Numbered from the stretch's first letter, positions 33,858 to 47,220 are shown. The stretch: 64,000 bases of DNA from Casuarina equisetifolia (GCA_028551475.1 CM052354.1:744001-808000), one strand, 5' to 3'. Program-made: numbers and translations. Notes: a model not told the origin generated them from the letters alone.

Positions 33858-35744
33858 GGAGTTGATCAGACGATGACCAATATAAAAATCTAGATATCAT
33901 TTAACCTTATTAGGAGACAATGAGGTGTTTCTCATATGTAAGTGGACCACGGTTCGTCTGGCAGTTTCAAGGTACTGAGGTTTTCATTAGGAACATTATG
34001 GTTCTTTTGAAATGTATTTTTTCCCTTTTTGTTTTTTTTTTAAATTAAATAGAAACTGGAACAAAGAATGTATTGATATATCATAATTTTTTTAAAAAAA
34101 TATTTGAAATTTAATCTGATTTTTTGAAATAAATAAATAAATAAAATTAATGTTAAATTGGCACATCATAAAATTTGGTTCTTCTTATTTAGAAAAAAGT
34201 AAAGAAGATTAATAGTGCACCACATAAAACATTCTAATAATCGTGTTTTGAACGTGGGAATTAATTATGAAATTTATTCTTTTTTATTTTTTCATAGGTT
34301 TAAGTGGGAATAAATAAATCAATCATAGGTTTAAGTGCTTCATGACAGTAATCTTTCACATGAACCAGCAAGTAGTATGTGAGAAGGATAGTTGGAGAAA
34401 ACGTTGAAGTTAAAACGGATCCTTGTACTCTTAAGCACTGCATGCAAGAGAAGATGGAAGCCGTGTAAAACCAAACAAATACCTAATTAAAATAGCTCGT
34501 AATAGAAAATTTATTTGAATAGATTGTATCTGACCTTCTTTGAAAGGATTACCAGCAAGTGGGAGGAAAAATTAATCAAAAAATTAGTGGATGGAATTGA
34601 ACCTGCAATTAGTTTTGTTTAATCAAATGTCGGTTAGTGGATGAATTATAATATATCAATGTTTGATGGAATTGACATCAAAGGTGGTGCTAGTTTTGTC
34701 TCCTTAGGAAAGTTGATAAACAAAGAAACAAAATAATATTCATGGATGAGTGATTTACAATAAAATGATTGAATAGAGGCAATAACAAAAGACAATTTCC
34801 TAATTCCAAAATTGAAGTGGGAGAAGATACGAAAGGTTCTTCAATTTTTTTCAATCCCCCCTTAGTTGTCTATGAAGAGCATTTATAGCCTATGTTTTAA
34901 AAGCATGATTTCCATATAGTATAACATTATTTTTATTTCCTTTTTTTTTAAACACACCCACACAAGTATTAAGTGTTGAAACCTTAGGTCGAGAGCCCCA
35001 TGTTGCAGGCGAAGACGTGAACGATGAAAGAAATCCTCTATTCGAAGACCATATTGATCCGAAACCATAAGCACGTACACGATAAAAAAAACTCTCACTA
35101 TGGAGCACCTAATTAGAGAAAACATGAATCTATTTCTGCATACTCTCACACAAGAATTTATTTTTGCTTAGACCTAATTTTTTCTTAGATGAACCTTAAT
35201 ATTAGGATATATTCTTAAAACTTTGTATGCTACTGTTCTTAAATAAATAAACTTACATATTCTTTAAAAAAATTATTATAAAAAATGTTTAACTTAAGGC
35301 GGGCCTTTCGATGGTTTTCTTTTTCTTTCTTTTCTCAGGTTGTCATTGGTCTTTGTGACAGCTACCATCTAAAGAAACCAGCTGGTGGCTAGCTAGACAA
35401 CTAAGGGGATTGCTACTGGACAAAATATTAATTCAAGACGCAAGCCTAAAAGTCTAAAATAAATAAACACTTCATCGGGATTGCTCAAGAAGGAATGAGG
35501 AGTTGCGCCATTGGCTGACCTTTTGTCCATTAGGAGATCCGTAACAATCCGACGCATGCTTCGGCGAGCTTGCAGCCTAAGGACGCGTGGAATGACATAA
35601 TTTCGTATTAAGTTGAATGGTATAGAACAACTTGCTTGTCTCGACAACTTGAATCAAGATGAATATAAGATACCTCCAAACTGTCCTCAGAAATGAGCAT
35701 TTAGTGTTTCCTATTTGAAAAAGTAGTAAAGAAGATTGTCAATG
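33858..35744. other. Gene E upstream region with repeat fragments
   Basis: Collinear with the gene B upstream region. 34983-35070 is a diverged copy of the 94-bp unit at 6011-6198. 35285-35400 is a dispersed-repeat copy (CGGGCCTTTCGATGGTTTTC, then GTCATTGGTCTTTGTGACAG). 35590-35744 belongs to the 108-bp repeat and is cut by gypsy element 1. Confidence 0.6.
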
Positions 35745-36185
35745 TGTCAGGATCAAATTCAGTATATGGCCTTACGGGATGAAGTACTTGCAGCGGACGG
35801 TCCAAGCCACGGTCTGGCTTGTTCTTCTTCTTCTTCCTAACAATAATGAACAAGGGAAACAACCAAATAACACAACAACAATCCACCTCAACAGGGAAAT
35901 AGCACCTTTACATCAACAGGACACAGCATTGAGCACTCTAAGGAATCCACTAAAAAACTAGGGTTTTCGATCCCCTTTTCCATTCACGACCTCCCCCTTA
36001 TTTGGGGATTACATTACACAAAAAGACTAACTTGTCCTTAGTCATATTACACACTTGTTAGGACTAGGCCCAACAGATCTAAGTACATAACTATTACTAA
36101 CCCAAGCCCACAACAGCTATCTAGCTTTAGAAGGAATAAGAGACAAACCTGGATTAGTGACTTTGGCCAAAATAAGGTCGCGACA
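35745..36185 (-). repeat. Gypsy element 1, 3' LTR
   Basis: 441 bp; the plus strand reads TGTCAGGATC to GGTCGCGACA. It pairs with 41040-41470. Confidence 0.9.
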
Positions 36186-36197
36186 ACTCCTTTCCCT

Positions 36198-39100
36198 TCA
36201 TTTTGAGACCTTGTCCGCAAGGTCGAAATCTGGGTACCTCATCTGAAATTGCTCCACCGGCTCCCAAGTAGCATCAGCCACAATTAACCCTCTCCACAGC
36301 ACCAGTACTTGTTCTTCATTCTTCTGAACTCTCTTGTCTATGACGGCTTGGGGTTGTGCTGTCAGGGATCCTTCAGCTTCCACATATTGAGGCAGCTCCT
36401 CTTGTACCATAACTCCTCTTCCTAGACATTTTTTTAAGATTGATACATGAAAAACCGGATGAATCTTGGAAGTGCTTGGGAGTTTCAATCGATAAGCAAG
36501 GGTTCCAATTCTGTCCACTACTTCAAAGGGCCCATAATAACGCTGTTGGAGTTTCTGATGGCGCTTCATTCCCACAAAGAGTTGTTTATAAGGCTGTAGT
36601 TTGAGAAACACCAAGTCTCCCACATGGAACTCCCTATCTGTCCTCCCTTTATCATACACTTTCTTGATTCGGTTATGGGAATCTACAAGTTTCTGCCTTA
36701 GTAGCTTCAACATCCTGTCCCGTTCTAGTAATTCTTTTTCTGCAGCTTCCATCGAGGTTGCTCCTGGTATGTAATCAAGTAAGGTGGGAGGTAACTTACC
36801 ATATACTACCTCATAGGGACTCCTGCCCGAAGAGCTATGTACACTAGTGTTATAGCACAATTCAGCCCATGGAAGCCATTTAATCCAATTCTTAGGCTGA
36901 TCCCCCGTGAAACATCTCAAGTACATTTCTAAAACTTTATTAACTGCTTCTGTCTGTCCGTCTGATTGGGGATGGTAGGCTGTGGAATAGTTCAAGCGAG
37001 TCCCATGCAAATTGAATAGCTCTCGCCAAAACAAGCTAGTAAAAATAGGATCTTTGTCTAAAACTATCTTTTGGGGCATGCCATACAACCTATAAACATT
37101 CTGGAAGAAGGCTTCAGCTACCATGGAGGTTGTATACGGATGACTAAGTGGGATGAAGTGAGCCATTTTGGAAAGTTTGTCCACTGTCACTAGAATACAT
37201 GATTTACCCTTAGCATTAGGCAGCCCCTCTATGAAGTCCATAGAAAGTTTAGTCCAAACCTCTGTAGGAATGGGTAAAGGTTGTAATAACCTTGCTGGTA
37301 GTGTATTTAAACCTTTATTTTTTTGACAAGTTACACATTGTTGCACCACCTCCTGTACCATCTTCCTCATATTCCTCCAAAAGAACACAGCCCTTGTCCT
37401 TTGCAGCGTCTTTCGCACACCTTCATGAGCCGCTGCATGTATCTCTCCCACTAGTGACCTTGCTAAATTGGAATTGAGGCCCAAATACATTCTGCCTTTA
37501 TAAAACACCATTTCATTCTTAATTTTGCAAGCCTTACCGAGTGTTCCCTCATTCACTTGCTTGATTATTTGCTGCATTTCTGGACTTTCCCTAACTTCAT
37601 CCTTAATGGGTTCAACCCACAGTGGAACAAGGGTGGATATTGCTGCTAGTGCTCCCTTGATATCATGTTCCATCACTTGGCTGCCTTCCCCTTTTCGAGA
37701 TAACGCATCAGCTGCCTTATTCTCTTTGCCCAGTTTGTATTCAATCGAGAAGTCATACCCCAATAGCTTAATTAACCATCGTTGTTGGGCAGGAGTGGTG
37801 ATTCTTTGCTCCCATAGATGCTTGAGACTCTTTTGATCAATTCTCACTAGGAATTTCCTCCCTAACAGATAGTTTCTCCATTTATTCACTGACAGCACCA
37901 CTGCAAGTAGTTCTTTTTCATAAGTGAACAAGTGAGCATTCTTACCCTTCAATGCTTGGCTAAAAAATGCTATCGGATGCCCCTCTTGAGACAACACAGC
38001 ACCTATGCCCTCCCCAGAAGCATCACATTCTAGGATAAAATCCTTTTCAAAGTTTGACAAGGCTAGGACAAGGGCTGACACCATGGCTTTCTTTAGCTCA
38101 TCGAATGTTTTTTCTACCTTTGGAGTCCATTTGAAGTTGTTCTTCTTGAGTAACTTAGTGAGAGGGGCAGCGATCTTCCCATAGTTGACAATGAATCTTC
38201 TATAGTATCCCGTAAGCCCAAGGAAACCTCTCAATCCTTTCAGCTGCATGGGTTTAACCCACCCCACCATATCTTGTATTTTCTCCTTGTCCATTGAGAT
38301 TCCTTCTGCATTGATTATATGCCCTAGATACTGCACTGATCTCTGTCCAAATGAACACTTGCTAAGTTTGACATATAACTCATGTCCCTTAACAACTCCA
38401 GAACTTTTTTCACATGTTCTAAGTGCTTTTGCCACTCTTTACTATAGATTAAGATGTCGTCAAAAAACACCAAAAAGAATCTTCTGAGATAATCTCTAAA
38501 AACACAATTCATCAGAGCTTGGAAAGTGGATGGGGCGTTGCATAATCCAAACAGCATAACCAAGTATTCATAATGACCTTGGTGGGTTTGGAAGGCTGTC
38601 TTATGGATGTCCTCAGGCTGCATTCGAATCTGATGGTAACCCAACCTCAAAACAAGCTTTGTAAAGTATCTAGCCCCATGTAATTCATCCATTAATTCCT
38701 CAACGGTGGGGATAGGGAACCTATCTTTAATCGTTTGTTTATTCAAAGCCCTGTAGTCCACACATAGTCTCCACGATCCATCTTGTTTCTTTACCAAAAG
38801 CACCAGGGATGAGTAAGGACTAGTGCTAGGCTTGACCACTCCAGCCTCCAGCAATTGTCTCACCATCTTTTCCAACTCACCCTTTTGATAATGGGGGTAC
38901 CTATAAGGTCTTACAGCTACTGGTTCACTCCTTTCCTTGAGGGGTATCCAGTGGTTGAACTCTCTAACGGGTGGGAGTCCTTTGGGTTCCTCAAATAATT
39001 CCTTAAATTGTTCTAACAAAGTCCTTAAACCTTCCCCCAGTTGGCTGTTTTGGTCCACATTAAGTGAATGCAACCCATTGCTATCCAGCTTGGTGCCAAC

Positions 39101-39405
39101 TCCATCAGTCACTACTTCATTCAACACTGCTTGAACTTGTACCAACAACCCAAAACCTTCTTGCCGAAGCTCCTTACAATATTTATTCTTATCTACCAAC
39201 ACACTCTCTCCCCTTTTATACCCTGCAAGGTGATTAGCTTGCCATTTATCCTGCAGGCCATTTGCATCAAATCAAAATCCCATAATATGGGACCTAGAGT
39301 TTTTAACCATTGAGCCCCCAACACTGCTCCTGTTCCTGACATATCCAGCACAAAAAATTTCAATTTCATAGTTATCCCTGCAAGGTCAAGACAAGATCCT
39401 TGCAC
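36198..39405 (-). pseudogene. Gypsy element 1 pol remnant
   Basis: In order on the minus strand: end of protease (GAVLGAQWLKTLGP); RT (WRLCVDYRALNKQTIKDRFP, the usual LDLRSGYHQIR changed to LVLRLGYHQIR, active site FFDDILIYS); RNase H (ECDASGEGIGAVLSQEGHP); integrase zinc finger (H...H, CVTCQKNK) and core (MDFIEGLPNAKGKS, YHPQSDGQTEAVNK); and a chromodomain-like tail (LWRGLIVADATWEPVEQF). Frame changes near 39200 and 38400 separate the pieces. The 745-aa piece 38435-36198 is one open frame. Confidence 0.88.
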
Positions 39406-39479
39406 ACTCCTTCACTCCTCAATTTATCCACATTGGCTACCTTTACCTCCAAATCCTTGCAATAGCTTACCTTCAGCCC

Positions 39480-41009
39480 CTATTTGTGAACTACTTGGAT
39501 ACTTACAAAGTTGTGCGTGCTACCCAAATCGATTAATACACATACTTTATTTGTTTCTCCTCCCAAACAGCCCTTTACCCTTATAGTTTGGGGTGTCGTG
39601 GATGCTTGTATAGCTTTCAATGATACCTTAGGAGTTTCCTCATTCAACTCTTGTTCTATCTCTACAACTTCTGGTGTTGAACTATCTCCATTATCCTCAT
39701 CTTCATCAATCTCTTCCCCCAATAGCACAAACAATTTCTTTTTACAACGATGTCCTACTGTGTATTTTTCATCATAATTAAAACATAAGCATTTTTCTCT
39801 CCTATCCTGAATTTCCTTGGGTGATAACCTCTTGGTTGTACTAAAGGACCCTCCATTTTTATTCCAACTAGTATTACCACTCCCAGAATTCTTAGACACT
39901 GTCCCCTTTTCTTTTCTACTAGTAACACAATCATCCTCCCAAAGGTATGCTAGACCTATAGCATTTGCCAAGTCTACTGGTTTTTGGGATAGGACCTCTT
40001 TCATTAGTCCCTCTTTTAAACCCGCTAAGAAAAAAATAATTTCCTGTTCTTCATGCACATATGGAATTCTTAGCAAGAGTTTCATGAATCTTACCTCATA
40101 ATCCTTGACCGTGCTGAATTGCCTCAACCTGATTATCTCCAAGAGGCTATTTCTGTAAGCCGACGGCCCATATCGTCTCAATAATTCTACTGATAGTTGA
40201 GCCCAAGTAATGAAACGGCCATCTGCCCTTCTTTGGAGCCATTCCACGCACATTTGTGCCTCCTCTTCCAAATGCCATGCTGCAATATCAGCCTTATCCA
40301 TTTCCAGAGTCCCATTGAAGCGAAAAAATTGATTTGCCCTATTAATCCATCCTTGGGGGTCTACTCCACCAGCAAACCGTGGGAAATCAAAATGTACCCC
40401 ATTTTGCCTTTGTTGTCCTCTATTTCCCCCTTCACCGTTCCCTCTGTTTTGCTCATGGTATTCTCTAAAATTGTTTCTATTTCTTCCACCATTGAAATTT
40501 TGATTCTCCTCTTGAAAATCATCATAATATTCTTTATTTCTTCTATCTTGATACCATTGGTTGAAGTTGTGAAGGCCCGATTCTCTATTACTACCCCAGT
40601 TAAAGGCTCGGGATTGCTCACGGCGAGAATCTTGGTTCTCCCTATGTCGGTCAGACCCATGGTAAGGTTTATGAAACCCAAACCCAACTTGGGTGTTTCG
40701 ATCTTCCCCACCTCCCACAAATCTCCGTTGCTCACAATCTGTTTACTGGTTTTTTCTTCCAGCCTCGGCTTTTTGCTCCTCCTCATCTTCTTTTTTGATT
40801 TCTTTGTCTTTTGAGCATGAGCACGACCCACCCACGGTGTCTTCTCCCTTTCCAATCACCGAGAGAACGAGTGATTGGAGTTTGTCAAACGATTCTTGAA
40901 ATCGCTTTTCAACAGCCAACTCGCGCCGATCTAACTTTTCCTCCATACGGCGCTCATTTTCGGTGAAACGGTGCTCAATTTCTACACGAAACTGGGCAAG
41001 CTCGACCAT
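39480..41009 (-). pseudogene. Gypsy element 1 gag-protease remnant
   Basis: Starts at ATG 41009 (MVELAQFRVEIEHRF), with a charged coiled-coil-like N-terminus. An in-frame TAA at 40745-40743 (after AGRKNQ) splits it. The Gag core follows: GWINRANQFFRFNGT, AQMCVEWLQRRADGRFITW. The knuckle region reads CLCFNYDEKYTVGHRC, with Y where the second Cys is expected. The protease site reads VLIDLGSTHNFV (DLG for DSG). These changes indicate loss of function. Confidence 0.83.
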
Positions 41010-41039
41010 ACGTGGCTCCGATGCCAAGTTTTCAGGATC

Positions 41040-41470
41040 AAGTTCAATATATGGCCTTACCAAATGAAGTACTTGCAGCGGACAATCCAAGCCACAGTTT
41101 GGCTTGTTCTTCTTCTTCTTCCTAGCAATAATGAACAAGGGAAACAACCAAAGAACACAACAACAATCCACCTCAACAGGGAAATGGCACCTCTGCATCA
41201 ACAGGACACAGCACTAAGCACTCTAAGGAATCCACAGATAAACTAGGGTTTTCGATCCCCTTTTCCATTCACGACCTCCCCTTTATTTAGGGATTACATT
41301 ACATAAAAAGACTAACTTGTCCTTAGTCATATTACACACTTGTTAGGACTAGGCCCAACATATCTAAGTACATAACTATTACTAACCCAAGCCCACAGCA
41401 GCTGTCTAGCTTTAGAAGGAATAAGAGACAAACCTGGATTAGTGACTTTGGCCAAAATAAGGTCGCGACA
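41040..41470 (-). repeat. Gypsy element 1, 5' LTR
   Basis: 431 bp; its outer end is GGTCGCGACA at 41461-41470 and its inner end next to the primer site is slightly changed (TTTCAGG for TGTCAGG). Confidence 0.88.
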
Positions 41471-41929
41471 CAATACCGTGATAATCATTTCGTCAATCAA
41501 TGAGGTTATGAGACGGTGGGACAACAACCATTTAAACAAATAAGCTAACTAGCTGGATAGAATGTTGAGCATAAGATGGCCCCTTTCACTTACGCGCACT
41601 GCGAGGGGCGCACGTTTCAAGCTTAATAAACAAAGAAATGTGGAGATTGCGACTTCTTATCTGTACGCATTTAAACAAAGAAATGTGGACTTTGTGGACA
41701 CAGCCCACAAGAAATTATTTGCCAATGTGCATTTCAAGCTCAACTCCAAGTCGTCAGGACGTTGTCGCAACAGCCCTTTAAAAAAACCAGCTAGTAGCTT
41801 GGTCTTCTAAAGAGTTTTTCGTTGTTATTTATTTTTGGAAGTTCTCATGGCATCTTGTGACAGCAACTCTTTCAACTAAACTAGCTAGTAAAAGAGACGA
41901 GGGGATCCTTCTACACCGCTGGCACAGTC
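41471..41929 (+). repeat. Host repeat block between the two gypsy elements
   Basis: Continues the 108-bp repeat broken at 35744 (ACCGTGATAATCATTTCGTC), then matches 6948-7290 and later 56786-56840. Contains copies of the dispersed core at about 41519, 41757 and 41851. It is the ancestral host sequence and carries no gene. Confidence 0.7.
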
Positions 41930-42306
41930 CAAAACAAATCTGCCCAGTTTCGGCCTTCTAAACTACATGGGGCGATCAGCACCCCAATCTGGCTTCCTTC
42001 TCTTCTTCTTCCTAGCTATCTCCACACACAAATCAATGAACACAACCACAAAAAGCCTTCACACACTCACGCACCCAATCTGCATCATAAGTGGACACAA
42101 CACACTTGCATCTCAAGGGAAACAGCACCTATTTCATACACACTCTTCACCTCTCCCCCCCCATTGCACGACGGCTTTCCCCAATAAAACTAGGTTTTAC
42201 TACATGTACCATTTTACCTTTCTCTAAACTAACAAAACACGGGCCTTTACTCTACTATAACCCATCAGGCCTAAAGAAATAAAATTACATAAATAGACCT
42301 GCGACA
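41930..42306 (-). repeat. Gypsy element 2, 3' LTR
   Basis: 377 bp, starting TGGCACAGTCC and ending CCTGCGACA on the plus strand; pairs with 47221-47608. Confidence 0.9.
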
Positions 42307-42318
42307 ACTCCATCCCCC

Positions 42319-45144
42319 TTAGAGAGGGACCTTGTCCCCAAGGTTAAAATCTGGATATCTCAGGCGAAATTGATCCAGCGGCTGCCATGTAGCATCGGCT
42401 GCAGGTGATCCCTTCCACACTACTAACAATTCCAGCAAGCCCTTCCTGGTTCTTGTCTCAATAACAGCTTGCGGTTGGGCCATCACCACTCCTTCAGGCT
42501 CCACAAAGGCTGGCAATTCAGTTTGGACTTGTACCACTCTTCCAAGGCACTCCTTCAAGGTTGAGACATGGAATACCGGGTGAATTTTCGATCCCTCTGG
42601 CAGTTTAAGCTTGTATGCTAGAGTTCCAATTCTTTCCAGCACCCTAAACGGTCCATAATAGAGTGGAGTTAGCTTGCGAGTCCTCCTCATGCTTACTGAA
42701 AGTTGTCGGTAAGGTTGTAACCTTAGGAAGACCATATCGCCCACCTGAAACTCCCTATCTGTTCTCCCTTTGTCATAAACCCTTTTGATTCTAGCCTGGG
42801 AATCAGTGAGTCTTTCTCTTAAGATTCTCACCACTTGATCCCTCTCCATTAACTCTTTTTCTGCTGCCTCCACATATGTGGCTCCTGGGATATAATCTAA
42901 GAGGTTTGGAGGGGGTCTTCCATACACTATCTCGAAAGGAGTCTTTCCTGAGGATCCATGGACACTAGTATTGTAACAAAACTCTGCCCACGGTAACCAT
43001 TTTAACCAATTTCTTGGCTGATCAGAAGTGAAGCACCTCAAATACATTTCTAACACCCAATTAACTGCTTCTGTCTGGCCATCTGATTGAGGATGATAAG
43101 CTGTGGAGAAGTTCAGCCTTGTTCCCTGCAGGTTAAACAGTTCTTGCCAGAATAAACTAGTAAAAATCCTGTCTCTATCAGAAACAATCTTCTTTGGCAT
43201 CCCATACAGCTTGTAGATATTATGAAAGAATGCTTCTGCAACTGTATTTGCCGTGTAGGGATGAGTAAGGGGCACAAAGTGAGCCATCTTCGATAACCGG
43301 TCAACTATCACAAATATACATGTCTTCCCCTTGGAGCTCGGCAGCCCTTCAATGAAATCCATTGATAGTTCCGTCCATACTTCTTGAGGAATCGGTAATG
43401 GTTGCATTAAGCCTGCTGGTGGAGTGTTTAGACTTTTATTCTGCTGGCAAGTTTGACACTCCTGAACCACTTCTTGGACTAGTTTCCTCATTTTTCACCA
43501 AAAGAAGGAAGCTCTAACTCTTAGCAGCGTTTTATGAACTCCCTCATGAGATGCCTTATGAATTTCTTCTACTAGAGGTCTCGTGAGGTTGGAATTGGGG
43601 CCTAGATACATCCGTCCCTTGTAGAATATCACCCCACTCCTATATTCCCAAGGCCCCCTCAAGGATCCAGCCTGTATCTGTTGCACCATCTTCTGTAATT
43701 CTGGATCATTCTTTACCTCATCTTGTACGGGTTCCACCCACAACGGAATAGGTGTGGAAACAGCTTGTAAACTCCCTTCCATTCCATTGCCGTCCCCCAT
43801 CTCTTCCCTGCGGGATAGAGCATCTGCGGCTTTATTCTCTCGTCCAGGTTTGTATTCTATAGTAAAATCAAACCCCATTAACTTCACCAACCACTTTTGC
43901 TGGGCTGGTGTTGTAATCTTTTGCTCCCACAGGTGTTTCAAACTCTTTTGGTCTATTCATACTATGAATCTCTTCCCCAGCAAGTAATTTCTCCATCTAT
44001 TGACTGCTACAACCACCGCCATTAACTCTTTCTCATAGGTTGACAGAAGAGCATTCTTACCAGTGAATGCTTGGCTGAAAAAAGCAATAGGATGCCCTTC
44101 TTGTGATAATACTGCTCCAATCCCAACTCTCGAGGCATCACATTCCAGGATAAAATCTCTCTCAAAATCTGGAAGGGCTAACACCGGTGCAAAAACCATG
44201 GCTTCCTTCAGCTCAACAAAGGCCTTCTCTGCTACCGGGTTCCAATTAAAGTTATTCTTTTTGAGCAAGGCAGTAAGAGGTGCTGCAATCCTCCCATAAT
44301 CTGCAATAAAGCACCTATAGTACCCGGTGAGACCAAAAAATCCCCGAAGCCCCCTAGTCTGAGTTGGCTTTTTCCAATCAACCATGGCTTGAATTTTTTC
44401 CTTGTCTACCGACACTCCTTCCAAACTAATCACATGACCCAAGTATTTGACATAATTTTGTCCAAAAGAGCATTTACTTTTCTTGACAAACAATAAGTGA
44501 TCCTTTAACAAGCTAAATACTCTTTCTACATGTCCCAAGTGCTCCTGCCAATTCTGACTATATATAAGAATATCGTCAAAGAAAACAAGCACGAACCTTC
44601 TCAAAAAGTCTTTAAAAATAGCATTCATCAAAGCTTGAAATGTTGAAGGAGCATTACATAACCTAAAGGGCATCACCAAATATTCATAATGTCCTTGGTG
44701 TGTTTGAAAAGCTGTCTTATACACGTCTTCAGGGTGCATCCTTATCTGGTGGTACCCCGATCTCAAGTCTAACTTAGTAAAGAAACGAGCTCCATGTAAC
44801 TCATCTATAAGCTCCTCTACTGTGGGTATTGGAAATCTATCTTTGATGGTTTGCTTATTCAGAGCTCTATAATCTACACATAACCTCCACGATTTATCCT
44901 GCTTTCTAACCAAAAGTACTGGCGATGAATACGGGCTAGTGCTTGGCTTGATTGCTCCTGAAGCTAATAACTGCATTACCATCTTTTCTAATTCACTTTT
45001 CTGGTAGTGTGGATATCTATAGGGTCTGGTAGCAATCGGTTCACTCCCTTCCTTCAAGGGAATTTTATGGTTGAACTCCCTAGGTGGAGGTAGGTCCTCG
45101 GGTTCCTCAAACAATCTGTCATACTTCTGCAAAACCCGCTGCAA
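42319..45144 (-). pseudogene. Gypsy element 2 pol, open except for two TGA stops
   Basis: One frame covers RT, RNase H, integrase and chromodomain-like tail. RT has LDLRSGYHQIRM and active site FFDDILIYS. RNase H has ECDASRVGIGAVLSQEGHP. The integrase finger has CQTCQQNK and its core MDFIEGLPSSKGKT and YHPQSDGQTEAV. The tail has WKGSPAADATWQPLDQF. It is interrupted only by TGA at about 43959 (after RFIV) and TGA at about 43494 (after SFFW), both where Arg (CGA) is likely. It looks less decayed than element 1 pol. Confidence 0.9.
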
Positions 45145-45400
45145 CTTCCTTTTGAACTAACTTTCTACTGCTTTGTCACCAACCAAGTTTTCTTCCAATG
45201 AAGTCTCCTCTACCTCTTCCTGTACAGCTTGTATTTGCAGTAAAAGTCCCACTCCCAATTGCTTAAACTCCTTGCAGAATTGCTCATCATCCACTACTTC
45301 ATCATTCCCCGTTCTAACACCCCACAAGGTTATTTTTTTGACCCTTTATAAAAGGACATTCTCATATCCTCAAAATTCCAAACAATGTCTCCCAAGGTTT

Positions 45401-47188
45401 TTAACAATTGGGCTCCAACACAGCTTCTGAGCCTAGAATGTTCAACAAAAAGAAATCTAATTTCAGCCTAACTTGCTGTATAATTACTTCGACCCCTTTG
45501 CACAAGCCTTCGCTCTTCATCTTTTCTCCATTGGCAACAATTACTTCTAGATTCATTCCTCCCACAGCCTTTACACCCCATTTCCTTGCTAAACGAGTGC
45601 TCAAGAAATTATGACTACTTCCCAAATCCATCAATATACACACCCTATTAAACTCACCCCCGAAAGCACCCCACACTCTCATGGTCTTTGGTGTTGTGTA
45701 ACCCCTCATAGCCTTACACGAAATTGTTGGGGTTGGTTCCTCGACATTCTGCTCCTGCACTATCTCTTCCAGCACTACACTAGCCTCCTCATCACTCTCG
45801 TCCTCATTTTCTTCTGCTGTTATCACAAATAACCTATTCTTGCAGTGGTGGGCAGGAGTAAACAACTCATCGCAATTAAAACAAAGTCCCTTATCCCTCC
45901 TTTCTTGGATTTCTTTTGGGGTTAATTTCTTGGGAGTCCTTAAGGGTTTGGTTCCTTTACCCCAGCTATTATTTGGCTGGTTTGTAGATTTGGACAACAC
46001 ATTTTTCTCCTTTTTGTAATAAACATTTTTATCTTCCCCCAAATAGGCTAACCCAATAGCATCAGATAAATCTATGGGTTTCCTAGATAATACTTCATTT
46101 CTCAAATTGTCCTTTAATTCAGCTACAAAGAAAATAACTTCTTGATCTTCATTCAAATAATCTACTCTTAAGAGAAGTTGCATGAAATTTACCTCATGTT
46201 CCTCCACAGTGCCCATTTGTTGGAGCTTAATAAGATCCAATAAGTTGTTTCTATAAGCAGATGGACCATAGCGGCGATTCAATGCATCAGTGAGGAGAGG
46301 CCAAGTTACTGGGCGATTTCCTACCCTTTTTTGCAGCCATTCTACACACATTTGGGCTTCATCTTCTAAATGCCATGCAGCGATGGAGACTTTATCTCTT
46401 TCTCTTGTGTTATTGAATCGGAAAAACTGGTTTGCCCTATTTATCCACCCCGTAGGATCCTTCCCACCAGCAAATTTAGGGAATTCAAATCTTGGGTTAT
46501 TCGGTTTCTCCAACCCACCACGAGATCTATACCTATTTTTGTCCCTATAGCCCTTATTCATGTCCCCTCCATTCTCCTCTTCTCTTCTTTCCCTTTCACG
46601 GTACCTCCTATACCTTGTTCTTGCATTTTCTTCTTCTCTTCTTCCTCTTTCTTGGTATCCCCTATAGACATCCTCTTCTTCCTCATGTTTTTCTCTCTCT
46701 TGGTATTTTTCGTAATTCTCTTCTTCTTCTTCCCTTCTTTCTCTTTCCTCCTCCCTTTCACGATACCTACTGTGATAATCATCCTCCTCCTCTTTTGTTT
46801 TTCTTTCTCCGTTTCTATTATAGCTATCTTTTCGTTCTTCCCTTTTTTCTCTCTCCTCTTCCCTCCTTTGGTGCTCACGGTATCCCCTATAGGACTCATT
46901 CTCACTCCCCTTGTCCTCTTCTTCTTTTTTTACTTCTTTGTTTTTAAATCCCGAAGAAGAACCACCAGCAAGAAGTTTAGAACCACTAACCGTGTGTTTT
47001 TGTTCTGTGGAAATCAGGATGAGCCGTTCAATCGACTCTTTTATATCTCGCACCTCTTTCTTTGTAAGCTCCAAATTCCCATTAATCTGTTGTTGCAAGC
47101 GCCTTTCAAGGTCATCCCTTTTACGATCATCTTCTGCTCTTTTTCGATCCATTTCAGCCTGAATGCGACCCCATAACTGCTCGTCCAT
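45401..47188 (-). pseudogene. Gypsy element 2 gag-protease frame
   Basis: Start at ATG 47188 (MDEQLWGRIQAEMDRKR). A long charged Lys/Arg/Glu-rich region follows, then the Gag core (GWINRANQFFRFNNT, AQMCVEWLQKRV), the knuckle CFNCDELFTPAHHC and the protease site CILMDLGSSHNFL. The frame ends at 45401; pol continues from about 45144 in another frame, so about 250 bp at the protease/RT junction is out of frame. About 595 aa. The charged stretch is unusually long and repetitive (EEREKREERK-like). Confidence 0.85.
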
Positions 47189-47220
47189 CTCAAGTTTAGA
47201 AGCTGGCTTTGATACCAAGT

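Larger units (their letters stand above)
35745..41470 (-). mobile_element. Gypsy chromovirus element 1, full length, decayed
   Basis: LTRs at 35745-36185 and 41040-41470 (about 440 and 431 bp, TGTC...GACA). The target duplication is CAATG at 35740-35744 and CAATA at 41471-41475. On the minus strand the 5' LTR is followed after ACT by TGGCATCGGAGCC, a Met-tRNA primer site with changes. A purine tract, AAGGGAAAGGAGT, precedes the 3' LTR. Order Gag, protease, RT, RNase H, integrase, chromodomain-like tail marks a chromovirus of the short-LTR (Reina/Tekay-like) kind. Frame changes and stops show it is inactive. Confidence 0.93.

Noticed and set aside
40197-40814. 205-aa plus-strand open frame
   Set aside because: Antisense to the gypsy element 1 gag; no family resemblance.
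46370-47176. 268-aa open frame on the plus strand, hydrophobic
   Set aside because: It is the antisense shadow of the Lys/Glu-rich Gag of gypsy element 2; the hydrophobicity is a by-product of complementary codons.
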